Notes: generated from the sequence alone by a model not told the origin. DNA of 40,514 nucleotides from UPXZ01 sp964568675 (GCA_964568675.1 CAZMQV010000026.1:1-40514); one strand, 5' to 3'. Positions 1 to 8,299 are shown, counted from the stretch's first letter. Numbers and translations are program-made.

Positions 1-261
1 CAAGTTTTCAACCACACCGACTTTGTCGGGCTGCCTGATCACCAAGTTTTCAACCACACCGACTTTGTCGGGCTGCCTGATCACCAAGTTTTCAGCCACA
101 CCGACTTTGTCGGGCTAACTGATCACCAAGTTTTCAACCACACCGACTTTGTCGTTCTGACTGAGTCTTACACCTAACAGGTTTCAAAAACCTGTTAGGT
201 GCCCGATCACCAAGTTTTCAGGCGTATCGAGTTTGTCGCTCTAAGTGATTACCAAGTTTTA
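1..261. repeat. 42-bp tandem repeat array, cut by the window edge
   Basis: Units start at 1, 43, 85, 127 and 211, and a sixth begins at 253 and breaks off after about 8 bases. The unit opens with CAAGTTTTC and carries a small hairpin, CCGAC-TTT-GTCGG. Units 1 and 2 are identical, unit 3 differs in a few bases and unit 5 is diverged. The fourth unit is 84 bases long (127-210) because it contains a separate palindrome, so the 42-base phase is kept. On the plus strand one frame is open from base 1 to a TAA at 175-177 and would give a 14-residue repeat, QVFNHTDFVGLPDH. This could be the end of a repeat protein that starts outside the window, but a noncoding array whose period happens to be a multiple of three is as likely. 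Confidence 0.9.
171..201. repeat. Perfect 14-bp inverted repeat inside the 42-bp array
   Basis: CACCTAACAGGTTT at 171-184 is exactly complementary to 188-201 around a 3-base loop, CAA. It lies inside the fourth unit of the tandem array. It has no T-run on the plus side, so it is not a typical terminator. It resembles the short mobile palindromes (REP/MITE-like) scattered between genes in many Bacteroidota; that link is from memory. Confidence 0.8.
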
Positions 262-280
262 CGAATAAAAAATCAGAAAA

Positions 281-325
281 AAATCAGCCATCATGTATCG
301 TGAAGATGCACATGACGGCTGATTT
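281..325 (-). terminator. Second terminator-like hairpin downstream of the coiled-coil gene
   Basis: Arms 281-296 and 310-325 pair over 16 positions with one imperfect pair at base 290/316. That pair is a G-U wobble in a minus-strand transcript but an A-C mismatch in a plus-strand one. On the minus strand the stem is followed by a long T-rich run (280 down to 265). It would back up the hairpin at 341-380. Confidence 0.6.
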
Positions 326-340
326 GGGATATTTACATAA

Positions 341-380
341 AAAAAAAGAGGCTTCTTCCTGTTGGATAGCCTCTTTTTTT
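341..380. terminator. Intrinsic terminator, usable in both directions
   Basis: GAGGCT at 348-353 pairs with AGCCTC at 368-373. The stem extends through an A-run on the left and a T-run on the right, so either strand gives a stem followed by Us. It lies 8 bases beyond the stop codon of the minus-strand gene at 388-1146. Confidence 0.8.
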
Positions 381-387
381 ATGTATT

Positions 388-1146
388 TTAAAGTGCTTTT
401 TTTGCTTTCTTTATTTCCAATTTTGCTTTTTTAGCCTCCAAATTAAGCTGCTTTTGTTTCATATTGATTTCACGTTCATAAGTATCTAACTCGCGCATGC
501 GTTCATTTAGTTCAACACTTCTCTCGTCAAGCAATCTTTGACTTTCGGATAATTCGGAAATATTTTTTTTAGTAATTTCGCGTTTCTCGCTCCGCTTATC
601 CTTGTTTATCTGCAAACGATATTCACGGTCATTCAATTTCTGAAGTCTATCATCCATTTGCCAACTTGACATCTCATTAGCTGTTTTTTTCAACTCCTTG
701 CGTTCTTTACGAATGAGTTTTTGCTCCGCATTATACAATTTTTCATCGTGTTTCAATATTTTTTCATCTTCCGCATAAAATTTTCTTTTTTCATTCAGCG
801 TTTTCAGCTCATTCTTCAATACGGTATTTTGGTCTTTCACCTGTTTTTGGTATGAATTTAGTTCTTGTTTGTTGCGTTTCAGCAATGTTTCAAGCGATTT
901 CACCTCAGCCAAATAAGCCTGATTGTCCGATTTGTAAGAAAGTAGCCTGTCAATATCTACCACCTGAAAAACAGGGCGTTCCCACTTGTAATATCGCGCG
1001 TTGTAGTATTGTTCATTTTGAGTTAAAGGATTCCCGGAGTTTATCCGAGGATTGATAATCGTATCCGGCGCTTGCGAAAAAGCATTGAATGAGATTAAAA
1101 GAGAGAATAGAAATAGACCGGCTGATGCTAATCGAAAATTTTTCAT
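388..1146 (-). CDS. Exported coiled-coil protein of unknown function
   Basis: This 252-residue protein is not one I recognise. Residues 1-24 look like a signal peptide: a Lys/Arg start, a hydrophobic core and AFSQA before the likely cut, with no lipobox Cys. About 45 residues (NPRINSGNPLTQNEQYYNARYY) follow without heptads. From about residue 80 to the end the chain is almost all charged helix rich in Lys, Glu, Leu, Arg and Asn, with many KKN/EKR/ELN blocks, so a long periplasmic coiled coil is expected. It ends in a Lys-rich stretch (KKAKLEIKKAKKAL). There is no membrane anchor after the signal peptide and no catalytic motif. A promoter-like TATATTTG lies 37 bases upstream and two terminator hairpins follow, so it is probably a single-gene unit. 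Periplasmic scaffold or OmpH/Skp-like holdase are possible, unproven analogies. Confidence 0.8.
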   Translation of the reverse strand: MKNFRLASAGLFLFSLLISFNAFSQAPDTIINPRINSGNPLTQNEQYYNARYYKWERPVFQVVDIDRLLSYKSDNQAYLAEVKSLETLLKRNKQELNSYQKQVKDQNTVLKNELKTLNEKRKFYAEDEKILKHDEKLYNAEQKLIRKERKELKKTANEMSSWQMDDRLQKLNDREYRLQINKDKRSEKREITKKNISELSESQRLLDERSVELNERMRELDTYEREINMKQKQLNLEAKKAKLEIKKAKKAL

Positions 1147-1182
1147 AATTGTACTTCGTTTTATTATTAAAATTGTAACTTA

Positions 1183-1215
1183 CAAATATAGACATTTTAG
1201 TTTATTTATCAGCAA
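1183..1215 (-). promoter_or_regulatory. Promoter of the coiled-coil gene
   Basis: On the minus strand TATATTTG (1190-1183) matches the Bacteroidota -7 element TAnnTTTG, and a TTG (1215-1213) lies 22 bases upstream as the -33 element. The predicted leader is about 30 nt. Confidence 0.5.
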
Positions 1216-1689
1216 TTGCCTTGAACAACTTCTAATAATTTGATTTATCACTGTCAAAAATATGAGTTTCGATTTGACGGATATTTTTTTTCATCATAAG
1301 ACTTCGAAGGAAAACATCTAAAATCATATCAAACAATCGCATATCATCAGTTTATTGTCATGAGATTTATAAAAAACGAATCAGGCAGACGGTCATCCAA
1401 ACATTCATTTCAATAGCGCATACCGTTTTAAATTCGTCTTACAGTCCAAAGCTAATACGTGAAAAACAACAGACAGAATCCATCCGGGACACTTATTTTT
1501 TTTTCGTCGGATTCTGGAAAAATCTCATTACATATTTATTCAAACATCTCTTTACACACAATTGTTATGCCGAATCAAACTATTGTGCCATAAGTTTAAG
1601 AAAATTTCTAAGATATTTATCTACTCACATTGATACATCCAAATTAGAAATCAACACATACGCGATAAAAAAAATTCCTGATTTTATTG

Positions 1690-1697
1690 TATCTTTG
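1690..1697 (+). promoter_or_regulatory. -7 element of the glnN promoter
   Basis: TATCTTTG matches TAnnTTTG exactly and sits 42 bases before the ATG. I find no clear TTG at the expected -33 distance, which fits a promoter needing an activator, as might be expected for a nitrogen-controlled gene. Confidence 0.5.
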
Positions 1698-1738
1698 CAG
1701 CCTAAAATCAACAAAATCAACATAATTCAATCCACTCT

Positions 1739-3934
1739 ATGTCATCAATCCGTTTCAATGCAGTAGAAGAGGCCTCAAGAAGAGCACCTAAAAACATACA
1801 ATCACCCGGGAAACGTGCTTCGGATTATTACGGAATACTTGTATTCAACCGAAAACAAATGTCGAAATATCTTTCCAAAGAGACTATGAAGATTGTAACC
1901 GATGCGATTGATGAGGGGAAAACACTTCCTCGCGGCATTGCGGAACATGTGGCTGCCGGCATGAAACTATGGGCGATGGAAATGGGAGTAACGCATTACT
2001 CACATTGGTTTCAGCCTCTTAACGACGGTACGGCAGAAAAGCACGATTCATTTATTGACTACGCCGACATGCCCGGAGGCGATATTATTGAAAAATTTTC
2101 GGGCAAACTTCTTGCCCAACAAGAGCCTGACGCATCCAGCTTTCCGAGTGGAGGCATCCGCAACACTTTCGAAGCTCGAGGTTATACCGCTTGGGACCCG
2201 TCATCACCCGCCTTTATCGTTGACGACACACTTTGCATCCCCACGGTGTTTATCTCCTACACCGGCGAAGCGCTTGACTTCAAAACACCATTGCTGAAAG
2301 CTCTTAACGCGGTAGATAAAGCTTCGGTAGAGGTCTGCAAGCTGTTTGATTCGAAAGTAAGGAAAGTGTATTCATACCTTGGATGGGAACAAGAGTTCTT
2401 TCTGGTGGACGAAGCGCTGTATCACGCGCGCCCCGATCTAAAACTTACCGGACGCACACTAATGGGACATGAAAGCGCCAAAAACCAGCAATTGGACGAC
2501 CATTACTTTGGAGCGGTGCCACCACGTGTTGTAGAATTTATGCGCGAAGTGGAGTTCGAAGCCTACAAATATAGCATCCCACTGAAAACCCGCCACAACG
2601 AAGTGGCGCCAAATCAGTTTGAGATAGCTCCAATATTTGGAGAGACAAACTTGGCAAACGACCAGAATCTGATAATCATGTCAATCATGGACAAAGTAGC
2701 CAAAAGACACAATTTCAAACTGCTACTTCATGAAAAGCCATTCGCCGGCGTTAATGGCTCCGGCAAACACAATAACTGGTCGCTTGGCACGGATACGGGT
2801 GTAGGATTATTTACTCCGGGTAAAACTCCAAACGAAAATCTCCAGTTTATCACTTTCGTGGTCAATGCAATAATGGCGGTTTACAAAAACAACGGACTGC
2901 TCAAAGCTTCCATCATGACTGCACAAAACGCACATCGCTTAGGAGCGAACGAAGCACCTCCGGCTATCGTTTCCGTCTTTCTCGGAAGAGAAATTTCGTC
3001 GGTACTTGACCGCATCGAAGAAAGTTCGGAGGACGACGACATCACGGTAGAAGAACTTCAAAAAATGAAACTCGGCGTAGCTCACATACCCGAAGTGATA
3101 ATGGACAATACCGACCGCAACCGCACTTCGCCTTTTGCCTTTACCGGCAACCGCTTCGAGTTCAGGGCAGTAGGCTCTTCGGCCAATTGTTCCTCAGCGT
3201 TAATCGTGCTCAATTCAATAATGGCAAACCAATTGATTGATTTCAAATCGCAAATTGACAGGAAATTAAAAGCTGGAATGAAAAAAGAGGAAGCAATTTT
3301 CGACACCCTTCGTTACTACATCAAAGAGTGCAAGGACATCAGATTTGATGGCAATGGCTACAGTGATGCCTGGAAACAGGAAGCCGAAAGCCGCGGGCTA
3401 AACTGCGAAACAAGTGTGCCGTTAATATACGACCAGTATGTGGAAAAACAGACAGTGGAGTTATTTGAACGCATCGGCGTATTGAATCATCGTGAACTGG
3501 AAGCTCGAAACGAAGTAAAATGGGAAACTTACACTAAAAAAATCCAGATAGAAGCTCGTGTATTGGGCGACTTATCGATGAATCACATCATCCCTGTCGC
3601 TACACAATACCAAACCGCACTTCTCGACAATGTATATAAACTCAGGGCAATCTTTGAGAATGAGAAAGCAAAAACACTCAATGAACATGACATCGCTCTG
3701 ATCGAAGACATCGCGACACACATTGCCGGCATAAAATCAAACGTGGATGCTATGGTTGAATCTCGAAAAGTGGCAAACATAATCGAAAATGAACGCGAAA
3801 AAGCCATTGCTTATCACGATACCGTGTTGCCATTTTTTGACACCATCCGATACCACATCGACAAACTCGAACTTATAGTCGATAACCAGATGTGGCCATT
3901 GCCAAAATACAGAGAACTGCTCTTTATAAGCTAA
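1739..3934 (+). CDS. glnN: Glutamine synthetase type III
   Basis: This enzyme makes glutamine from glutamate, ammonia and ATP in the cytoplasm. The 731-residue length is typical of type III (GlnN), far longer than the roughly 470 residues of type I. Recognisable blocks in order are the N-terminal HWFQPLNDGTAEKHDSF, the FPSGGIRNTFEARGYTAWD block, GWEQEFFLVD, TRHNEVAPNQFEIAPIF near residue 290, the ATP/ammonia-site NGSGKHNNWSLG near 340, and NRFEFRAVGSSANCS near 470. The C-terminal region is helical, as is usual for this type. The start at 1739 gives MSSIRFNAVEEA, like family N-termini, and lies just after the promoter. It is probably a single-gene unit. No GlnB/GlnK or ammonium transporter lies beside it. 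Confidence 0.97.
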   Translation: MSSIRFNAVEEASRRAPKNIQSPGKRASDYYGILVFNRKQMSKYLSKETMKIVTDAIDEGKTLPRGIAEHVAAGMKLWAMEMGVTHYSHWFQPLNDGTAEKHDSFIDYADMPGGDIIEKFSGKLLAQQEPDASSFPSGGIRNTFEARGYTAWDPSSPAFIVDDTLCIPTVFISYTGEALDFKTPLLKALNAVDKASVEVCKLFDSKVRKVYSYLGWEQEFFLVDEALYHARPDLKLTGRTLMGHESAKNQQLDDHYFGAVPPRVVEFMREVEFEAYKYSIPLKTRHNEVAPNQFEIAPIFGETNLANDQNLIIMSIMDKVAKRHNFKLLLHEKPFAGVNGSGKHNNWSLGTDTGVGLFTPGKTPNENLQFITFVVNAIMAVYKNNGLLKASIMTAQNAHRLGANEAPPAIVSVFLGREISSVLDRIEESSEDDDITVEELQKMKLGVAHIPEVIMDNTDRNRTSPFAFTGNRFEFRAVGSSANCSSALIVLNSIMANQLIDFKSQIDRKLKAGMKKEEAIFDTLRYYIKECKDIRFDGNGYSDAWKQEAESRGLNCETSVPLIYDQYVEKQTVELFERIGVLNHRELEARNEVKWETYTKKIQIEARVLGDLSMNHIIPVATQYQTALLDNVYKLRAIFENEKAKTLNEHDIALIEDIATHIAGIKSNVDAMVESRKVANIIENEREKAIAYHDTVLPFFDTIRYHIDKLELIVDNQMWPLPKYRELLFIS

Positions 3935-4015
3935 TTCGCGACATAAAACATTGGCATTTAACTTAAATAATGATTTTATGATTAGCGCGCCGACAGTTAA
4001 TCGCAATAAAATCAG

Positions 4016-4023
4016 TACCTTTG
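4016..4023 (+). promoter_or_regulatory. -7 element of the der promoter
   Basis: TACCTTTG matches TAnnTTTG. The -33 TTG is not clear. The predicted start near 4030 gives a leader of about 105 nt that includes the hairpin at 4047-4072. Confidence 0.55.
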
Positions 4024-4046
4024 TGCCCGAAAATATTTTTACCCAC

Positions 4047-4072
4047 TGCGTTGTTTCGCGACGAAACGAGCA
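4047..4072 (+). promoter_or_regulatory. Structured hairpin in the der 5' leader
   Basis: The inner stem is GTTTCG (4053-4058) with CGAAAC (4062-4067) around the loop CGA. The outer stem is CTGC (4047-4050) with GCAG (4069-4072), separated by a small internal loop. An A-rich stretch follows, not a T-run, so it is not a terminator on this strand. Its role is unknown; mRNA stability or translation control of der are possibilities. Confidence 0.45.
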
Positions 4073-4136
4073 GAGTTAAGAAAAAAAATAAAAAAAAGTT
4101 GAACTACTCCGTCAGATCGGAGCAAAACAAAAAACA

Positions 4137-5450
4137 ATGGGAAATATCGTAGCAATTGTGGGGCGTCCGAATGTGGGCAAATCCACACTTTTCAATAGGC
4201 TGACCAAATCGCGTCGGGCTATAGTTAACGAACAGGCTGGCACCACCCGCGACCGCCAATATGGCAAAAGCGAATGGAATGGACGTGAATTTTCGGTGAT
4301 TGACACCGGTGGCTGGGTAGTAAACTCATCCGATGTGTTTGAAGAAGAAATTAAACGTCATGTGATGATAGCCATCGAGGAATCTGACGTGATTCTATTT
4401 CTGGTTGACACGCTTAGCGGAATAACAGATATGGATATCATGGTAGCACAAATCTTGCGCCGTTCAAACAAACCGGTTGTTGTTGCCGCCAATAAAACGG
4501 ATACTTTCGACCTGCAATATCAATCCGCTGAGTTCTACAAATTAGGTTTAGGCGACCCTACAATCGTTTCCTCCATCAATGGACTTGGCACCGGTGAACT
4601 CTTAGACACCTTGATTACGCACTTCAAACCCGACACCACCGAAGAACTTGAAGAAGAACTTCCCCGATTTGCAATCGTAGGGCGACCAAACGCAGGCAAA
4701 TCATCATTAATCAACGCGTTGACAGGTGAAGAGCGCACAATCGTTACTGACATTGCCGGCACCACACGCGACTCCATCTACCTTCGATACAACAAATTCG
4801 GACACGACTTCTACCTGGTGGACACAGCCGGAATCCGTAAAAAAGCAAAGGTAGTAGAAGATTTGGAATATTATTCCGTAGTACGTTCCATTCGTGCCAT
4901 TGAGAATGCCGATGTCTGCATCCTGATGCTCGACGCCACACGCGGACTCGAAAGCCAGGATTTAAACATTTTCTCGTTGATTCAGAAAAACAAAAAAGGA
5001 CTGGTAGTAGTTGTCAATAAATGGGACTTAATTGAGAACAAAGAAGCGAATGATATTAAGCACCTCGAAAAGCAGATTCGTGACCGAATTGCGCCTTTTG
5101 TCGATTTCCCGATTATTTTCACATCCGTAACCCAGAAACAGCGCATTCTTAAAGTGCTTGACCTGGCAATGGAAGTATATCAAAACAAACAACGTAAAGT
5201 GGCGACTGCTAAGCTAAACGAAGTGATGCTTCCGCTTATCCAAAACTATCCGCCACCAGCGCTGAAAGGCAAGTACATTAAAATAAAATACGTTACGCAA
5301 TTGCCCAAAACATCAATTCCAAGTTTCGTATTCTTTGCCAATCTACCACAATACGTCAAAGAGCCATATCGGAGGTACCTGGAAAATAAAATTCGAAGCA
5401 ATTGGGATTTTACCGGCACCCCAATTAATATTTTTATACGTCAGAAATAG
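4137..5450 (+). CDS. der: Ribosome biogenesis GTPase Der (EngA)
   Basis: Der is a double GTPase needed for maturation of the 50S ribosomal subunit. The 437-residue length is usual. The first G domain has GRPNVGKST at residues 8-16, DTGGW near 58 and NKTD near 120. The second has GRPNAGKSS near 181, DTAGI near 230 and NKWD near 295. The C-terminal third (NYPPPALKGKYIKIKYVTQ and onward) is the KH-like RNA-binding domain. The ATG at 4137 starts MGNIVAIVGRPNVG, the standard N-terminus. A bidirectional terminator follows 35 bases after the stop, so der is probably transcribed alone from the promoter near 4016. Confidence 0.98.
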   Translation: MGNIVAIVGRPNVGKSTLFNRLTKSRRAIVNEQAGTTRDRQYGKSEWNGREFSVIDTGGWVVNSSDVFEEEIKRHVMIAIEESDVILFLVDTLSGITDMDIMVAQILRRSNKPVVVAANKTDTFDLQYQSAEFYKLGLGDPTIVSSINGLGTGELLDTLITHFKPDTTEELEEELPRFAIVGRPNAGKSSLINALTGEERTIVTDIAGTTRDSIYLRYNKFGHDFYLVDTAGIRKKAKVVEDLEYYSVVRSIRAIENADVCILMLDATRGLESQDLNIFSLIQKNKKGLVVVVNKWDLIENKEANDIKHLEKQIRDRIAPFVDFPIIFTSVTQKQRILKVLDLAMEVYQNKQRKVATAKLNEVMLPLIQNYPPPALKGKYIKIKYVTQLPKTSIPSFVFFANLPQYVKEPYRRYLENKIRSNWDFTGTPINIFIRQK

Positions 5451-5485
5451 ACCGAGCGCTGAATTTCGCAAACAGAATTACAACT

Positions 5486-5526
5486 AAAAAAGCGTATTGA
5501 ATAAGTAAAATTCAATACGCTTTTTT
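5486..5526. terminator. Bidirectional terminator between der and the DUF4270 gene
   Basis: A perfect 17-bp stem (5486-5502 with 5510-5526, loop of 7) has an A-run at its left foot and a T-run at its right foot. It serves the two convergent genes. Confidence 0.9.
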
Positions 5527-5545
5527 ATTATTACATTGCGATCTG

Positions 5546-6925
5546 CTAATATCCGCTATAAACCACCTCCATGCGAATGGGTGTTTCTTTGTGCTTTCCA
5601 CTAAATATGGATACAGCCTGCATTTCGGTTGCTTGCACTACGGCGCTTATCGTGCTTGTCGATGAGGAAGAAGACGAAGAACTCAACACAGAAACCGGCA
5701 GTAAAACCATATCAATATACTCCGCGTTATTCTTTTTCTTAAACTCATTTTTGAGAAATGCCGACATGTTCGAGAAGCTGTAATTGTATTTATAAGTTGT
5801 AGCAGTTACACTCTCACTACCCAAACTTGCAAGAAACGATACCGTATCCGATGGCAGTTTGTGTTCTTTGAAAAACGCGTCCAACGCCTCTTCTTTTATC
5901 AAAAGCATGTTGCCGACATAAGGAATGATGGAGTTGGGTGCCCAACTCGCCCGATCCTGAACCTCAAGTTTCAGCAACGCGCTGTTAATATCAAGTCGCT
6001 TATCACCAACATTCACTCGCTGACGCATTCTCCCTATCGGAATCCTTACTTTAGTCTGATAATTGGATGGAGAGGCAAGTATGTTGTATTGATCGTTCGG
6101 TGTAATGTTTAGATTACGAAACGGATGTTGCACACGATTTACTTTCACCACTTCACTATTGGCATGATAAGCCTGATATGATTTTATTTTTGCTTTTGTT
6201 GGGTCGTTATTATAAATATAATGATAATAAAGTGTCATGGTAAGGCTACTAACATTTATCATCGCGGAGCTTCCAAAGTCGGTGGTAACATATAGTCCTT
6301 TAAAGAACTCCTGAAAACCGGCTTGTGTTTTGTAATTCTTTGGATCGGTAGTGAAAATTCGCTGCAAAAACTCATTCGAAAGTTTTACCGAAAGGCTTGT
6401 TTGGATTGTTCCGCTCACTCCATCTTTGATTGTAAGCAATTCCGATTTCGCATTCAACTTTTTGCTAAAGTCAACATATTCAGCCGGATTAATATCCGAA
6501 TAATAATTTTCTTTATCACTCAAAGCTTTTTTCATCTCATAAATACTAATTTCGATTGGAGAAGTTGTTACTCCAAAATAAGAATAAAAACTCATATTTA
6601 CGATAACCGAATCGGGAGTTGTTATAGCCACCGAAGGGTCGAGATATGTAAATTCTTTCGATGGGATAGCCAATTGAGTGAGCAAATCGGCTCGTGTGGT
6701 TCCCAACACATCATCGATATAAGTACCAAGCAGCATCGAATCGGGGCGCGATATGATATGATCGACCGTTTGGGAAAGAGTGCTTAAATGAAACGTATCT
6801 GCTTTTAGTACGATTTTATCGTCGGTAGGTTGAATTTCTTTTCCTAAATTGTCGGCGCTATCATCACACGAAACGACTAAAGATGCCAATAGGGCAAAAA
6901 CGGGAATTATGAACTTAAATTTCAT
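5546..6925 (-). CDS. DUF4270 family lipoprotein
   Basis: This 459-residue protein matches what I know of DUF4270, a Bacteroidota surface or periplasmic lipoprotein family of unknown function. Residues 1-20 form a lipoprotein signal ending LVVSC, so Cys20 would be lipidated, and the following DDSADN is typical for export to the outer membrane. Family-like features are NLGKEIQP, DSMLLGTYIDDVLGTTRADLL near residues 62-82 and the repeated beta-strand patterns after that. A run of eight Ser near residue 418 is low-complexity. In relatives this gene often sits beside the short starch-synthase-like gene, as here (recollection). A nine-G tract and a degenerate -7 element lie upstream. The start at 6925 is the only one giving a signal peptide. 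Confidence 0.85.
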   Translation of the reverse strand: MKFKFIIPVFALLASLVVSCDDSADNLGKEIQPTDDKIVLKADTFHLSTLSQTVDHIISRPDSMLLGTYIDDVLGTTRADLLTQLAIPSKEFTYLDPSVAITTPDSVIVNMSFYSYFGVTTSPIEISIYEMKKALSDKENYYSDINPAEYVDFSKKLNAKSELLTIKDGVSGTIQTSLSVKLSNEFLQRIFTTDPKNYKTQAGFQEFFKGLYVTTDFGSSAMINVSSLTMTLYYHYIYNNDPTKAKIKSYQAYHANSEVVKVNRVQHPFRNLNITPNDQYNILASPSNYQTKVRIPIGRMRQRVNVGDKRLDINSALLKLEVQDRASWAPNSIIPYVGNMLLIKEEALDAFFKEHKLPSDTVSFLASLGSESVTATTYKYNYSFSNMSAFLKNEFKKKNNAEYIDMVLLPVSVLSSSSSSSSTSTISAVVQATEMQAVSIFSGKHKETPIRMEVVYSGY

Positions 6926-6992
6926 ATATTGATTATTTCTCTCTGTAATAAATGGTGATATTCAGCTCAAATACCATTTCGTAAAGGTGAAC

Positions 6993-7050
6993 GAAAGATA
7001 GCATTATGGGCTTTTTATATTTAAAAAATCATGACATTATTGGGGGGGGG
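6993..7050 (-). promoter_or_regulatory. Putative DUF4270 promoter with an upstream nine-C tract
   Basis: On the minus strand TATCTTTC (7000-6993) is one base off TAnnTTTG. A homopolymer of nine C (7050-7042, nine G on the plus strand) lies about 42 bases upstream of it. No clear -33 TTG is present. The tract lies where a change in its length could alter promoter output. Confidence 0.35.
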
Positions 7051-7067
7051 TGAAGCATTCACGGGAG

Positions 7068-7883
7068 TTACAATGATTCGTAAAAATCAACATATTGGTC
7101 GGCTTGCTCCTCGTTGCCTACATAGGGCATAAAACTAATATTTTTAGTTTTAACATAATCCAGCAGTTCTGGTTTCACTACTTCGCTCGATTGGATGACA
7201 CCATCCGAGAAATCAATTGCCAATTTCGTTACCGCTTCGTAGTCTATCACATCACCTTGAATGCTGCTTAAATGTTCAGGCAAAATACCTTCGAGTATCA
7301 GATTATCAGCAAACTTCTTGTTAAAAGGTTTCTGAAACTCATCGTTAAAAATGGAATAAACTACTTTAGAGTTTTTAAAGAAAGGATCCTCGTTGTATGC
7401 TTTTTTAATATACAATGGTGCCAACGCAGACATCCAACCCTGACAATGAATTATATCCGGTGTCCAGCGAAGTTTTTTCACCGTTTCCATCACACCGCGA
7501 ACAAAAAAGATGGAACGCTCGTCGTTGTCGTCATACTCTACCCCGTCATCATCGGCAATGGTATTTTTCCGTTGAAAATAGTCTTCATTGTCAATAAAAT
7601 AGATTTGAAGTCGTGCCGACTGTATTGAAGCTACTTTTATTATCAATGGGTGATCAGTATCGTCAATTATTAAATTCATCCCCGATAGACGGATAACCTC
7701 ATGGAGCTGATTACGTCTCTCATTCACCGAACCAAATTTTGGCATAAAGGTACGAGTTTCTCTGCTGCGCTCCTGCACAGCTTGAGGCAGGTATCTACTC
7801 ATGTGAGCAATCTCGGATTCAGGTAAATAGGGAAAAATTTCTTGAGAAATAAACAGCACTTTGGTTTTCTTTTTCTGTTTCAT
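7068..7883 (-). CDS. Short starch/glycogen-synthase-like protein (GT5 N-terminal domain only)
   Basis: The 271-residue protein resembles the N-terminal Rossmann half of GT5 glycogen/starch synthases. It has KVLFISQEIFPYLPES at the start, NERRNQLHEVIRLSGMN, a YFIDNEDYFQR block, DDNDERSIFF, and DIIHCQGWMSALAPLYIK like the family's HxHDW region. It stops near 270 residues where true synthases have about 480, so the second GT-B domain is absent. The K-x-G-G loop that binds ADP-glucose in synthases reads PESEIA here. Short forms like this are common in Bacteroidota and are often annotated glycogen synthase; I doubt that activity. I chose the ATG at 7883 because it gives the family N-terminus MKQKKKTKVLF; an in-frame ATG at 7964 would add 27 unlike residues. 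A promoter lies at 8013-8045. Confidence 0.8.
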   Translation of the reverse strand: MKQKKKTKVLFISQEIFPYLPESEIAHMSRYLPQAVQERSRETRTFMPKFGSVNERRNQLHEVIRLSGMNLIIDDTDHPLIIKVASIQSARLQIYFIDNEDYFQRKNTIADDDGVEYDDNDERSIFFVRGVMETVKKLRWTPDIIHCQGWMSALAPLYIKKAYNEDPFFKNSKVVYSIFNDEFQKPFNKKFADNLILEGILPEHLSSIQGDVIDYEAVTKLAIDFSDGVIQSSEVVKPELLDYVKTKNISFMPYVGNEEQADQYVDFYESL

Positions 7884-8299
7884 ACAGTTGTTTTTAACGG
7901 GATAATATAAAATAACGAACCCAGGATACTCTTTTCGAAAGAAATTAGAGCAATTAATGCACAAATCATCTTTGTGAATGTAGAATCATCCTAAAAATCT
8001 TCATACAATATGCAAAGATATAAAAAAAAAATCTGACTTTTGCAAGATGCATCGAGAACTTAGATTTGTTTAACGTGCCACAAAGCTATTATACCCCATT
8101 TCACACACGAGTTCCAGACTGACAACCAATAAAGATTCTCGCTTCTCACGTCTTATAAAAAAAACATATTACTTCTCCGAGTATTCAAAATATTCGGTAC
8201 AATTATTTTTCCTAAAGAATTTATCCGTGTTCAATAACTTACCCAACAACTACAAAATCGTTTCAAATAAAAAAATCCGCTACTCCTTATATTTTCAAA
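7884..8299. other. 416-bp gene-free stretch
   Basis: Apart from the promoter at 8013-8045 I see nothing definite. The right part follows the stop of the minus-strand acyl-CoA synthetase and should contain its terminator, but I find no good stem with a T-run. Confidence 0.4.
8013..8045 (-). promoter_or_regulatory. Promoter of the starch-synthase-like gene
   Basis: On the minus strand TATCTTTG (8020-8013) and TTG (8045-8043) are 22 bases apart. The predicted leader to the ATG at 7883 is about 120 nt. Confidence 0.55.

Larger units (their letters stand above)
1147..1738. other. 592-bp intergenic region between divergent genes
   Basis: This region holds the promoter of the minus-strand coiled-coil gene at its left end and the glnN promoter at its right end. 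Between about 1220 and 1680 I see only A/T-rich sequence with T-runs, no convincing reading frame and no strong hairpin. Its size leaves room for upstream control of glnN, but I cannot point to an operator. Confidence 0.5.
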
